From Pithys albifrons albifrons (lineage: Eukaryota; Chordata; Aves; Passeriformes; Thamnophilidae): a DNA stretch of 64,000 bases. Both the position numbers and the translations under genes were made by a program. A model generated the notes under the pieces. The model was given only the letters and a program-made list of their open reading frames with translations. It did no database searches and was not told the origin of the DNA. Shown one piece after another: positions 13,901 through 26,774 of the stretch; position 1 is the first letter of the stretch, and every line of letters begins with the position of its first letter. The stretch spans positions 7,926,520 through 7,990,519 of the forward strand of contig NC_092460.1 in assembly GCF_047495875.1 (NCBI RefSeq), given 5' to 3'.

Positions 13901-15552
13901 CACACAAATTCCTGCTGTCAGCACTGGCTAATGCTTACAGGAATGATCAAAAGTGGGGGAAAAAAAAGAGAAAGGACTATAACCCACAATGTTAATGCTC
14001 CAGGAAAGGAGACACACAGCCCTCAGGGATCCCATCTGCATTGGTCATGCTCAGCCAGGCAGGATTCCCATATAATCCTTTTCCTTGGTCTCTACAAACA
14101 CCCTGGTAAGATAAAAAGCTGAGAATTCTAAACCTCCTGTGCTCAGTAGAATTAGTTGAGTGCCTCCTGCTTGGATTTAGGGAGTAAGAATGGGTGCAAA
14201 TTTCAGATTTCAGCCCAAAGGACTAAAGCAGAAGCCCATCACAGCACATGTAGCTGATGCCTGAGCCAAATTAACCTTTGGAGAAGTGCACATTCCTGGT
14301 TGTATTAAATTTTTTTCTGAACTTTCATTAAAAGCGATTTTTAAAAAGCACATTTTCCCCCTATTCTTATGTAATTTTCTTTTGTAACTTGGCATTGGTG
14401 TGTTCAAAAGAAGCTTAAAAATTTTGATTTTAAGGAATTTCTCCCAACAAGTGGTATGCCCATGTGCTTTCAGATGCCACAGTCTCACAAATTTAGTAGG
14501 ATTCATAGAGTAAAGAGTCTTATACTGAAATTATCTGTCAGTCTTGTATCTCCACTGGCACACTAGAAAATGTTCTGTGGATCCTGGATATATTCTCCAA
14601 AGCCCAAGCTCCTAACTGTCTCAAGGTTGTAAACCAGAGCAGCCACCATTAAAAGGCACTTTAATCTTGGCTGTAATTTTTACACTGCAAAAAGCATTTT
14701 GATGGTCAATTTGCATTAAAATAAGTCATCCAAAATATGGCACTTACAGCCTTGGAGCTCTGTGGGAAATTCACTGCAGCTGATGAGCAATGGGAGAAAC
14801 GTACCTGGGGAGGTCATCTCCATATCCAGCTACCTTAAGGGCCTACCGTGTTGGGTTTTGGTTTTCTTTTTCGCTTATGATTTTAATTTTTAACTGTCCT
14901 GTGGCAAATCCAAACCCATTTCCTGGCTCCAGACAGCCAGAGCACATCTCCAAATCTTCCCCTTTCTGTTTACCTAAAACAGCTTCATGACCATCCAAAG
15001 CATAAATCATGTTTTTGGGGAGAAGGCACCCAAAGCCATCACCATAGCATTTGAAATTTCAAATACTTTGTTTACTTCATAAAATCTATGAAAATAAAGA
15101 GAAAGAGCTTACCACTGTCTTTCTGTGTGCTTATAGAATATCTATAGTATTTTTCAGTGGCAGAGAAGGCTCAGAGGCAGTTTCTCTCTCTGTAACATAG
15201 TAGTAAAGTAATTTTATACAAAAGATGTCCTATAGAATTGAAACTGCTTTTCTAGCTCAGATGTGTAAATATTTTCATGTTCCCTGAGTGATCCTACACA
15301 TATATGGCTGTTCTTTTGGAGTGCTGAATATTTACTGCTGATACCTTGGGAAGAATGCACAGGGAATGATGAGAAGAGGCCCTTTGGTGGAGGGAAAAAG
15401 GGAGGCAGAGAGAAAACTGCCCTTTTTTGGTGAAGAGCCTCTAAATTCTGACAGAATCACATCCACTGCAGCAGAGATGAGGCAGAGCCTCACAGCCTCC
15501 AGAAGAGCTGTAGAGTTTGCTTTGCAGTCAGTCATTGTGTGCCATGCTCCAG

Positions 15553-15560
15553 TGACGTCA
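15553..15560. promoter_or_regulatory. Palindromic CRE in CADPS 5' flank
   Basis: TGACGTCA is the full cAMP-response element palindrome (CREB/ATF). CpG is scarce in this flank, so an intact copy is noticeable. GATA-like (TTATCT) and TAATGATAG sequences follow within about 45 bp. The link to CADPS is inference. Confidence 0.4.
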
Positions 15561-17084
15561 TTCATCATCTGCCCTTCAACAAGGTTATCTAATGATAGTG
15601 CTTTTATTGATATCCCTAATGGTCACAGGAGAGGATGTTTGGTGGCAATTCTTCAAGAATTGGTTAAAAATAGCAACAGAGCTACAAGCTAGGCAGGAAG
15701 GCTGTAAGGGATCTTATAGAGAATTGCTAATCCACATCTGCAGTTTCATTTCTCAGCCTTTGATGTCTGAAGTGTTGTTCCTTTCTCATGAGTTTATAAA
15801 CAAACTGCTTAGTGAAAGATTTGATGTTCAAGTTAAGGAAGTCAAGGGATGAAGGGAAAACTAAACTGCAGAAATTACTGTGTATTTTCTACTTTCTGCA
15901 AATCATAAGAACATCCAAAATTAATTTTTCTGTTTAATTTTACGTTCCTCAGAAGTTGTGAGTGCTTCCAAGCTAGCTGGCATTTCCATTTTTATTTAGC
16001 ATTTGTCCACTGTGCCATTCTTCATGTCTCCTTCGCATTTTAATAACGCTACCAGAGGAGACTCTATAAAATGGAAAGTAACTAACATCCTTTCTTCATT
16101 AAGACAAAAGCATTAAAGGAATCTGAGCACAGAGAGTGAATGTGTTATTAAGGGATGACATTTCTGAGCAGAGAATAATGATCCTTGTGGCTGTGGCTTA
16201 CTCTCAACAGACGAAAGCCATAGTTTGCAATCACTACAGCCATAATCCAAAATTTTGTGACCTCATGGATCACTGAACAAATGCATATTGCTGTTCATTG
16301 TCTTGTCCCTAAGGGGAAGGAATTGCTTTGTTTGCTCCTTGGCTTCCTCCACCCCTCCAGCAGCACCTGTGGTGGGTACAGAGCAGAGTACTGGGGAAAG
16401 GTGGACACCAGATGCAAAGGCAGGTACACCTGTTCAAATGCATGTTACAGATGTTGGTTGGCGACTTTGTTTTATATGAATTTAAACATGTGAAAAACTG
16501 GTTTTCCTGTAGTAGTTTCGTATAGGGATGTGCTGGGGTACCCTGGACTGAGAGCAAAGGCTCAGATAACACAGTGAATGTAAATGCTCATGTCATCTGA
16601 AAAGAACAGTGTTTTTCAAGAGCATGAGTGTGCCACAGTGCAGCACTGCTCCTGAGCCTGCCAGGGGTGAGGTGGAGGCAAACAGCAGTTATTTCCCTCC
16701 CTGTACTGCTGTCTGAATCCATAAAACCTCAGGTGGAAGATTTCAGCCTTTGCTTTCTGCTTCCTCCATGCCACCCACAAGTGCCCGTGGGCACCAGGCT
16801 GGATGCTGTGGCTCTGAGCAAGCCCTGCCAGCTTGCCAGCAGAACCCTGTGTCTCATCCTGTGGGGCTGAGAGGCTCAAGCCCAGAACTTCCCCACATCA
16901 TCCCCTGCTTGGCTGCCTCAGCCCTGCCAAAAATAACATTTCAGCTGAAAAAAGCAGTGACGAGCCACATTTCCTCTACCCACTGCAGGATGAAAAACAT
17001 CCTTCCATCCTTCTTATCCCCTGCATCATTATTTTTTAATTGCTAAGTGATTTCTTTGTCTTTGTATATATTTTCCTTCCGCTG

Positions 17085-17255
17085 CTCCTTTGTGCCAGGC
17101 GCCGGGCTGTTGGATTGCAATGTTACACAACCGCCGCCACCGTCTGCCTCGGGGCGCTCACCGCAACCCAGATGTGTCACATGAAAGCAGAAGTTGGGCT
17201 TACGACACTCGGAAATGCTTTTGCCTACTTCTTAAAAAAAGCCTTTCCGGCTTCA
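17085..17255. promoter_or_regulatory. Isolated CpG-rich micro-patch
   Basis: About ten CpGs sit within roughly 160 bp (CAGGCGCCGGGC, CAACCGCCGCCACCG, CTCGGGGCGCTCACCGC, TTACGACACTCGG, TTCCGG), flanked by kilobases with almost none. It also contains ATTGCAAT (17114-17121), a C/EBP-like palindrome. CpGs survive in this way when a site stays unmethylated in the germ line, so an enhancer, an orphan promoter or a decayed GC-rich insertion are all possible. I see no coding evidence. Confidence 0.4.
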
Positions 17256-19830
17256 TCCTAATAGTAGGGTTCAGAGCAATCCCAGTGCAGGGCTCTGAGC
17301 TGCTGAATTAAAAGGATTCTTGTTGCTGTTTTATGTTGCTTTTCCAATAAATGTAAGTAATTAGGAAGTAAGTTGGAAACTACAGCACTTGTAAGGCTGA
17401 AACATCACTGCACCCCACCCCAAAACCCAGTACCAGTCACCAGGACCTGATCAGTTACAAATTGCTCAGTCATCGATCTAAAAAGATTTCAGTCCAAATC
17501 CCCATCAAAATATTTGCAGGGCTTGATCCCTGTTTTCTCATACGAGAAAGTGCTCTAATTATGCCACTGAGTAGAGCAACCCATTCCTGTGTAAGAACCA
17601 AACTAGAATTAATAGTGAGAGAAAACCAGTAGTCCGAAGGCACTTGGCAATTCAGGCACTAGATATATAGTACAGTGAATAATTCAGGAAGAAATAATCC
17701 CTGAAGTTAATGCAAGAGCAAAAGAAATGTCAGAATACATTGCTACATGAGCAATAAGTCAGGCCCAAACATTTGAAATCAGTGGAAAGATACAGTGAAT
17801 AGACTGAATCAGACTATAAGCAAATTTCTGTGTCAATTCTGATGGATGTCAGAAATAGGTTTGTTAATGAGAACATTAGAGGAAAATAAATCCAGCTTCA
17901 AAATACCTTCCCATGATTAGCTCTTCATGCCACTCTACAATGCAAAAAACTAGTGTTTCTGTTCAGTAAGTATTTGGCATAGCTAAAGTTACATACTACA
18001 TTTAAGGTAATCATGTAATCACAGGCTCCAGCTCTGCATCTACTGTAGGTTGTTTCTCATCCTAAATAATGACTTCTGATCCTGTTAATCTGTGAGTATA
18101 ACAGTTAGATCATACCCTTAGGGCAGATCTCCTTAAAAAGTAAGTAAAACCCAAAGAAGGTCCATCTTTATGATGTTGTAGGGGAATCTCTGCATGCACA
18201 ATAAAAATTCCTGGTTTAAATGACCATACATGGTACTACAATTTGGGTCATATTCAAATCTGTTCACTGGTGACATATGCAGTGTGGATAAGAATGACTG
18301 GCAATTATTTCTTTCATGTAATTGGATTATCAGTAAATATATTCTTTCAGCTTCTTATTTCCTGATATCTTAATCAGTGGTGTCACTGCAAATTTGCATG
18401 CACAGAAACACTTTCTATTCTGCTCAGTTTCTTGAAGAGAAAAAATTCCTTGAGCCTCTCAAGCTGCCAGTAAACAGGAGATCTCTAATCGTGGCCTCCA
18501 ATTCATTTCCCTGCAAAATTTAATTCCCAGTCTTATTCCTCCATCCGTTTCCTAAAAATCAAGGCAAGGAGACCACAGCTGACAGGCAGAGAGAAAAGCT
18601 CTGAAGCCACCAGGCACAAAGGCGATGCACAGATTGTGCCTGTGGTCTGACATCCATCTTTCAGTCCATTATGAATTTCTTCTGCTTCACTTTGCTACCA
18701 GGACCAGGGGACACAGAGCACATGACAAAAACAGATGAGAATTTCATTTCCACCAGGGTATGGGATACCAGGGCAACCCTACAGGCTTGTGATTTTAAAA
18801 AATGCTTTGGACAGAAGATATTATCCTCCTTCAAGCATTTCAGCTCTGACTTGGTGTTTGGCTACTCCAACAAGAGAAAGAAAAATAAACAGTGTATGAA
18901 CTGAGCCTATCAGTAGCATTTATGTTCCTGGAAAAATTCTCAAGTAAATTGGCTGGAATCATCTTAAATTCTGTAGTCCAGGCACACATTGTGACATGTC
19001 ATGGCTGATCTGGCCCACAGGTATGCAAGCTTCTTCAGAGCTTTGCCATTAATTTCAGGATGAGAATGATAAAAAGCAAAGTAGGGCGAGTCCCACTCCC
19101 TCCCCACAGCCCTGACTCATGCACTTGGCTCCCACAGCCAGGATGAAGAGGTGCTGCACAAAGACCATGGCTCTTTATATGGAGCTTAGGCCTTTATTTA
19201 GCTACAGGCAAGAGATGCTCTGACCTGCCTGGGTCTTTCAGTGAGGTGTGGTGGTGGGTGATCCATGTGAGACTTCGACGTGTGGCCAGGTCAGCCAGGC
19301 TCCACACAGTACAGCACATCAGCCTTCCCTACACACAGTTTATTGGAGGTAATTTACTTCCCATTTTCAGAGTGCTGAGTGGGGCTGTGTGAACACCCAT
19401 GGGGACCCAGCCAATCTGTCCCTGGCAGCAGCAGGCTGGTGCTGGCAGTCCCACTGGGACCAAAACTGGGAGAGATAACACAGGGCATGGTAGGATGCCT
19501 GTTAGTACTGCCATGGCAAGGGGGTCTCCAGCCACTGCACCATGTCTAGGACTCAGTCCAAGAACTCCAGGAACTAGAAAATCAGCCAGACATGATTGTG
19601 AAACATTATCTGACACTCCCTGGCAATAATTCAGTGGTGTTCTCTTCACTCTGTGCCATCAGCTCTCAAGGGCTCTCTTTTTACTCCTCAGAAAGCTAGA
19701 GAAATGTGTTTCATCATGTCACTGGGGAGTTCAGGGAAAAGTGGAGTATTAATTAGACTTCCCTGCAGTTTAGCCAATCACTGCTCCAGGCTTGGGATGG
19801 AAATACAGCAATTAATCTTTTCTCACTTGC

Positions 19831-19842
19831 TTTTTTTTTTTT
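19831..19842. repeat. T12 homopolymer
   Basis: Twelve T follow CACTTGC and precede CTTCCC. It is a pyrimidine-rich stretch with no downstream exon that I can recognise. Confidence 0.85.
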
Positions 19843-22800
19843 CTTCCCATCCAATGATAACCTTTTGTGCATCCCTTTTTAGCAGGAGAATAATCTTGCA
19901 CTCAGTTACCACCTTACCATTATCTGCAGGTTTACTGTGTACCCATCAGTGACTGCAGAGTCCATGTGACAAAACCAGCCATGTGATTAGGCAGCTAAGG
20001 AAGTGTTGGGATTAAATATCGACTTTAATTCTTGTCTTATAAACAAAACTGTGTGAATGAAGGAAGAGGACACTTCCATTCAACTTTAAACCTGAGACAA
20101 TTAATGAGTTAGTCAAGTCTCATTGGCTTTACTTATTGGTGTTTAAATCAGAATAGTGTTAACAAAAACCTTTGTCCCAAGATTTGTCGGAAATGAGTGA
20201 AGAGTCCAAATCATACATTGAGACATTGGCTAACACATCTACTTAATCACCATTTCTGCAAATTTAGTACTGCAGGAGGCTCTTTATGTCCATGTGGATT
20301 TTATGGGGGGTTTTGCATTCTTCATTCCCATTTTCTCTGGGGACCTGCCGTTAGATGATCTTCTCCACATCATCCATAAGGACTGATGGCACTGACGTGC
20401 TCTGGGAAGAACTCATGGCTGTGCCAGAGGTTTGCATGTTTATGGAGGAGAGAGGGGCTCAGCCGGCCCCATGCCAGTGCTGCTGTATGCTGGGGCTGTG
20501 ATGAAGCTGCAGCCACATCCAAAGTTCAGTTACCAGTTTATTTGTGCTGCCATGCTAATGTGTTGTCTTGACACCATCACAATATGCTTGTAATTACTTC
20601 TGTGGAAAAAGCAGTGGCTGATAATTCAAAGGAAGAATTATTTTATGTTTGGCACCTTCTGTCCATGCAATTTCCAGCTGCTCAGCAAATTAATATGTTG
20701 CATTTTAACCTTTACATCCATCTACAGATACCATTGTATCCAAAGGAAAATGCTTTGAAAGAACTTGCAGACCTAAGCTGCTTGAAAGACTTTAAATAAT
20801 GTAAAGGTCTTAAAGAACAAAGAGTTCATTATGTAGTTTCAAAACTGTTCATTTATTTGTAACCAGGCCCCTAAAGAAAAATCTGTCAAAGTACACTCAA
20901 ATATATCAATGCCTGAGTAGCCCTTATGGGGGAGGGATTTTGTTTCCCTTTCAATACTGTATCAGGAAAACAATATTGAGCAATACATAAATGCAACAAG
21001 ATTCCTAAGCACTCCAACAGCTTGAAATTCGGAAATAGAAACTGATACTGAAAAAATGAGAAATATAATTATTGTAATGCATAATCCACATTTGATTTTA
21101 CTTTTTGAGGCATTGTTTGTGTCTGGGATAAACAGCATATTTCAGCTATTTATTGACCATTCACACACTGGAAGCATATGAATCAGGATGTTTTTATTGC
21201 CTTAACATCTGATTACTTCAAGGGGTGTTTTGTTCTAGGTATGAAGCAAAGCTGAGGTTAATACTAGCCTGCCTGTTCGTCTGCCTAGTCCCAGCTTTCA
21301 CTGTAACACACATTCCTTTAACAGGAAAAAGCCCAACTCACCCTACAGACCTGAAGAATTGTTGCGATGTATTTCCCTGGGTCCCTCATGCCTTTTTCCA
21401 CATCAGCTTAGTGAGTTTGGGACCACACTTAGAGGTGTGTTGGGATTACTTCCCAAATATTTATTTGGTTTAGTACAATTTTGTGTTAAACACACAAAAG
21501 AACGGATCAGAACCTGCTTACTGCCATGAATTTCTGAAAGCATCTGGTATGGCAAAATGTCAGAACTTGGACCCAGGTAACAGATGCTGAGTTGAGAATG
21601 GTTAATAAACATGGAGATGCTGCTACAGCATTCAGGATTTGGGACAGACCTGCAGCTGAGGTAGCTCAGGCAGTTGCCTTGGTGGTCCCAAGCTCCCCAA
21701 GGAGCACAATTCCAAAAGTTCCCAGCTCTAGAGACAGCACAGATTGGGCTCTAATTGTTTATAATTTATTTTTAATTTTGTTACTGCAAGAAGACATTAG
21801 TTGCTTATTAGGTAACCCAATCTCTTTGCAATTCTGTCACATCTCTGGATTAATATTTATTGTTATTGCTGTGTTTATTATCATTCTAATGGTTACTGAT
21901 ACTGCTGTGCTTATTTTGTATATGATGAACTTCAGTATATTAGCTTCTGGGGTAGGACTAGGCAAGGTCTAGAAAGAAATTACTGTGAGCTGCAGGTTTT
22001 TCAAATGCTGTACATTCTTTGCTGTGCCTTTGTGGGGCTGAGAAAGTCCTGTCCTAAGATCAGCTTGTGGCAGCCAGGATAGGGCCATGAGGATGCACCA
22101 GAAGGGATGATGCAACCTCTGCCCAAGGTGTAGAGCACAAAGTATCCCACTTTGCATAGATGCTGAGCACCAGGGTGACTGAAGAGCATCCTCAGACCAT
22201 CCCTGAGATCAGGCTCCTTTGAGAGATTTCACCAGCATTTAGGCAGTTCAGCAGCTGATTTGCAGCATGGAGATGTCCATCCACACCTGCCGTTTGACAG
22301 CTATTCCCACCTGCTCCTGGACAACTGAACTACAGCACATCACACTCAGATTGCTGATCAATTAGCTCTCCATAATTGATTCTTGGTTCTTCCCCTTAGT
22401 GCTGTTTCAGCCAAACCTGCCAGAGAGCCCAAGATGCTGAACTAAATGAAGTCTGGCTGCTGACACTGTGCCATGTAGCAGCTTGGCCACCACAGCTGGG
22501 AACTGACCCTGCTAAATGGACTTCTACATTCTTCGTACTTTTACTTACTCAGCAAGAGGAATGGTTATCAGTCTCAGCTCATCTGCATTCCTATGTGTCT
22601 GCAGCCACAGCTCAGAGCAATTTCTGAGCATCCCAGATGATGGTGTCTTCCAGCTCAAGCAGGTTCTGTGCCTGAGACAGAACCAGGGACCAGGGATCAC
22701 CTTACAATGGGGGTGAGCAGTCATGGGTGCCTCACCCTGGACACACTCTGTGTCTGGAGATGACTCACAGGGTGCCCAGGAAGGGTGTTGGAGACCAGGT

Positions 22801-25800
22801 TTAGCAAACAGTGTTTAACATGTTTGTTTATGTCTTAGGCTACAAGGTCACTCACTTGCATGTGGGTTTTTTCTGTATCTAGAGTTAGTTTCAGTTATGG
22901 GATCTTGTTCTGAGCTTGACATTTGCCAGATTTTCCCTATAAAAAGAAACATCCTCTTAGAATCCTCCACTGTGGATCCCAAATTTCTTGCAATGGCTGT
23001 TGATATTACCTAACTCACAGCATACTAAGCTGTGAGCCCATCAGGCCACTATCTCATTTAAGCACCACTTCTGTTAGTCCTGTCTAAGGCTTACCTTGAC
23101 TGGTTTGGACCTTTTTTTGGAATACAAAAAGTATCAACAATAGGGAAACCACAGGGAAAACTATTGAAGAAAAAGAAATTGAAAAAAGAGAGAGGAAGTC
23201 AATTCATCAAGGAGATAGTAAGTTCATAACAGCAACTTTCTGCCTTAACGGTTCCCTATTGTGGAAGACTTGCGTCTTTTGATATATCCTGATGTCTAGC
23301 ATCAAGGCAACACCCTAAAGACTATTCTTTATTACCTCATATATCTGTAACTTATAAAAATTTAGAAATATCTGTATTTTTAATTGTCCTACAGGAAAAT
23401 GTGACATCACAACACATCGATACTAAGGAAAGACCTGCTTGCAAGAGGAAAGGATGAAATCACATTTGATCTTAAATTGAAAAACCTGCCTTTGATTTTC
23501 TGGTCTTCACTGCCATAAATCATCTTGACAATGTCACTCAAACTCATTGAAAGATAGGTCAAGCAAAACATATTAACCAGCAAATTAGATTTCCTTATGG
23601 GGCGACTGACAGCACTGAGCTCTGCCATTTGTCTTCCTTTTACCCTCTTTCTTACCAGATAGCCACAGCTTGGTTTTGTGCTCTTTGATGGATTATTTAG
23701 ATGGTCTATGTCCATCACACAGGTGAGCTTTTATTTTTACTTTTTCCTACCATTAGGTATTAGGAGAAAAAATGCTTAAAAAATCTTCAGGTCAGAACAT
23801 GAGCTGTGAGTCCTTAACTTTATAGCACAGTCAAAATGTTCTGTTTTCCTTGGCTTTATGACTAAACCAAGAAAATTCTCCAGCATTCAGATACTGGTCT
23901 GTCTCATTCCCAGTATGAACAACCTTTTTAGGCGGTTTGTGGATTTCCCTGAGCTGTGAGTTTCCCAGGAGGTTTCACATTTTTCTATACCTTTTACAAA
24001 AGCTGCAACAGGAAAATTTTGAAGAACAAATGCTCAGACCATGTAATCATGAGACCAAGTGACCTGGATGTCCCTAACCCTGGCTGCATGCCCTGAGAGT
24101 GACACTGGAGAAGGTGACACAGGTCTCCACAAGAGGGTATTTCTTGAACACCTTTCTGGCAGCAAAATAAGGACAGGGCGGATGAGCACATGGCTGGGCT
24201 TTGGCAGCATCCTTGTCCCTTCCAAAGAGGCCAATGCCTTATCCACACTCCTGCTCCAGACTGCAGCTTTTGGCCCATTGCAGACTCAGGCACATGCTGG
24301 CCAGGCTGGTTTTCCATGGCTTATGCCCAGACACGTGTGTGCCTTTTGTACTATATTTGTATCTTCTCCATCATCAATACATGGAACTAAAAACAGATCT
24401 GTCAGTTAATTTCAGAGTAGAAAACATTTTGTTCTAGCACCTCTCCTTCCTTAAAACAATCAGAATAGGTATATTATTTTTATTCAGTGCTTGAGGTTAC
24501 AAGACAAATTAAAACAACAGCATGTTCCAAATGAGATTGCAACATATGAATTGGGTTTATTTAACTTTATTTCTGTGACTGGGATATTAAACTGAATTGA
24601 CTAGTCATATATTTCACACGGCAGTGAATTATTTACAGGAAAGTTTAAACTGCAATTAATTTAGCCTTCTGCAACCCCCCAAACTGTTGTTTTGATGGAC
24701 CATAACTCAGGGTCTGGAGAGTTGTCCAGAGACCCAGCTTTGGGTTTTCTGGGCTGGATGTCTGCACCGTTCAGCACTCAAAGGCCCAGGGCCTGTGCAG
24801 GTACCAGCAGTTGATGCAAAGCTGATGTGAGATATTCCCAAAGGCAAAGAAGTTAGTTTGACTGAATAAAAACTCCCAAATAGTATCTTGTGTATCAACA
24901 TGTTCTCAGTGCTTTCAGAAGTAACGAGAACTGGGGTTAAAGTAGCAGATGTTCAGCTCTGCTGAAAATTAAAGAGATTTTATCCTCCACCCAGACAGTC
25001 CAGTATAAAACAATTCCTTGCTGCAGCAGAGACAGATTTCAGTCTTTTTAGAGAAGGCCAAACCCCTTCTGCTCCACGCCTGATACATCCCACTCCAGCT
25101 TTCCCCTGCACCGTCAGCATTGCTAGACCCTCTGGTTCTGTTGTGTACATAGGAAAGTGAAAAATAAAGCAGTCAATTTTTGCAGCTCCAATTTTAGCAG
25201 TATTTTCACAGTTACTATTGTGCCAGAGCTCCACATGACACAAAGAAATCTAGTAGGTCAGCAGCTTGAAAATAAAGTCTAATTTTATATTTAGGCAAGT
25301 TATATAAGCATTTGCTAATTAAGAAAAGTGTTTGCCTATCTTTCTCCCAAAAGAGAAAAACACACACAGTACTTGAAAGGTTCCTCAAAGTTAATACCAG
25401 AATTGCTGAGAATTGCCCTTTCTATAGAAGATTTCTAAGAAATTTTCACAGGCCACATCAATATTTAAAAATAAAATCAAGTGTTATGTTTGAAAACATA
25501 GTGAGAAATGTGTTGGGTTTTAAGTAGCACAAGATGATAATGTTAGCACCTCTGCTAACAAAATCTCTGAAGCACTTGAAAGGATCCAATTAAATTAACA
25601 AGGACTTTTTGTTTTCTGCATTTCATGCTGTAAAAGCAATTTGACTGTCCTTGGCTGGTGATTTCAATGGAGCTGAACCAGTAACCAATTTGCCAGCTAG
25701 AAAAGGGTAGTAAACATTTTAAAAAGCCTTTGGTTTTAACTCTACATGAATAATTAGTGGAATTGCCTTTGGAAAATGTGCTAAATTCTGTGATGCATCT

Positions 25801-26749
25801 TCAGTCAATGGGGGAAAATACTGCTCACAACAGCGAGATATCTGCTTCTGGCTTGAGGGTGGAGCGCCAGACTTCACATTACTCAGCATGGAAGGATTGG
25901 AAAAGTGCAATTCAGAAATCTCCTTTTTCTTTGTGAGAGATCAACCCAAGCAGAGAGGGGAATGATCATGAGGTGGCCGAGCAGAGTAAGCAGGGGGCTG
26001 CATTTTTGTACACAGGGGTTGTATGGATGCTGTGGCAAACAGCAGACATCATTACATTTAGTAATAAAGGTGAATTTATCGATTATAAAGAACCAGCTGT
26101 TAGTTTATGAATGATTCATCAATCAATTTTACATCAGAGTTTAACAACTCAAAAACTCTTTAAAATCACAGCTTTACCTATATTGCAGCCTATTGATGGG
26201 CTTTAATAACCATCGATATCACAGAGTCACTGCCTGGCTGTGCTTTCAGCTATAGGATTTAGCTTTGAGGTACAGGGTGAATAACATGCCCAGTGAGCCA
26301 GCTTTCATCTGATATTAGTATCTTCCTTAACTGGAGGACTTCATTAGCTGTCTGCTCATCGCAAAATATTGGCAGAGGTTGCTGAAAGTTTCCTTCTGCA
26401 ATGGTACTGTGAAGCAGGACAGGTTGTCTTTCTAGTTCAGTAATTTTGTTGCTTGCAGGCTTGGCTGAGTGTAAACATCACTCTCCTCCTTCCTTTGTAC
26501 CACTGCTACCATCAGGGACTTTCAAACACTTGCACCAGTCCTGATAAATCTGGCCGCCTTCACTTTCTGTCTTTCCTTGAGGTTTCTGGGTTCATTTAAT
26601 TAATCATCTTCGTTCCAGTTTGTTCTGCTTGATAATTAAGTCCATTTATTCTAACCAGCTTTCTTCAAACACAGAGAATTCATATGCATGAAGGAGAGCC
26701 CTCAGTATTGAGGAAAGGAAGCTGCTGAATGTTTTGACCTTGTTGCCAG

Positions 26750-26774
26750 CAATCAAAAATGTAGTTTTTGATTG
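26750..26774. repeat. Perfect 10-bp inverted repeat, 5-nt loop
   Basis: CAATCAAAAA and TTTTTGATTG flank TGTAG. It could form a small AT-rich hairpin. No function is assigned. Confidence 0.85.
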
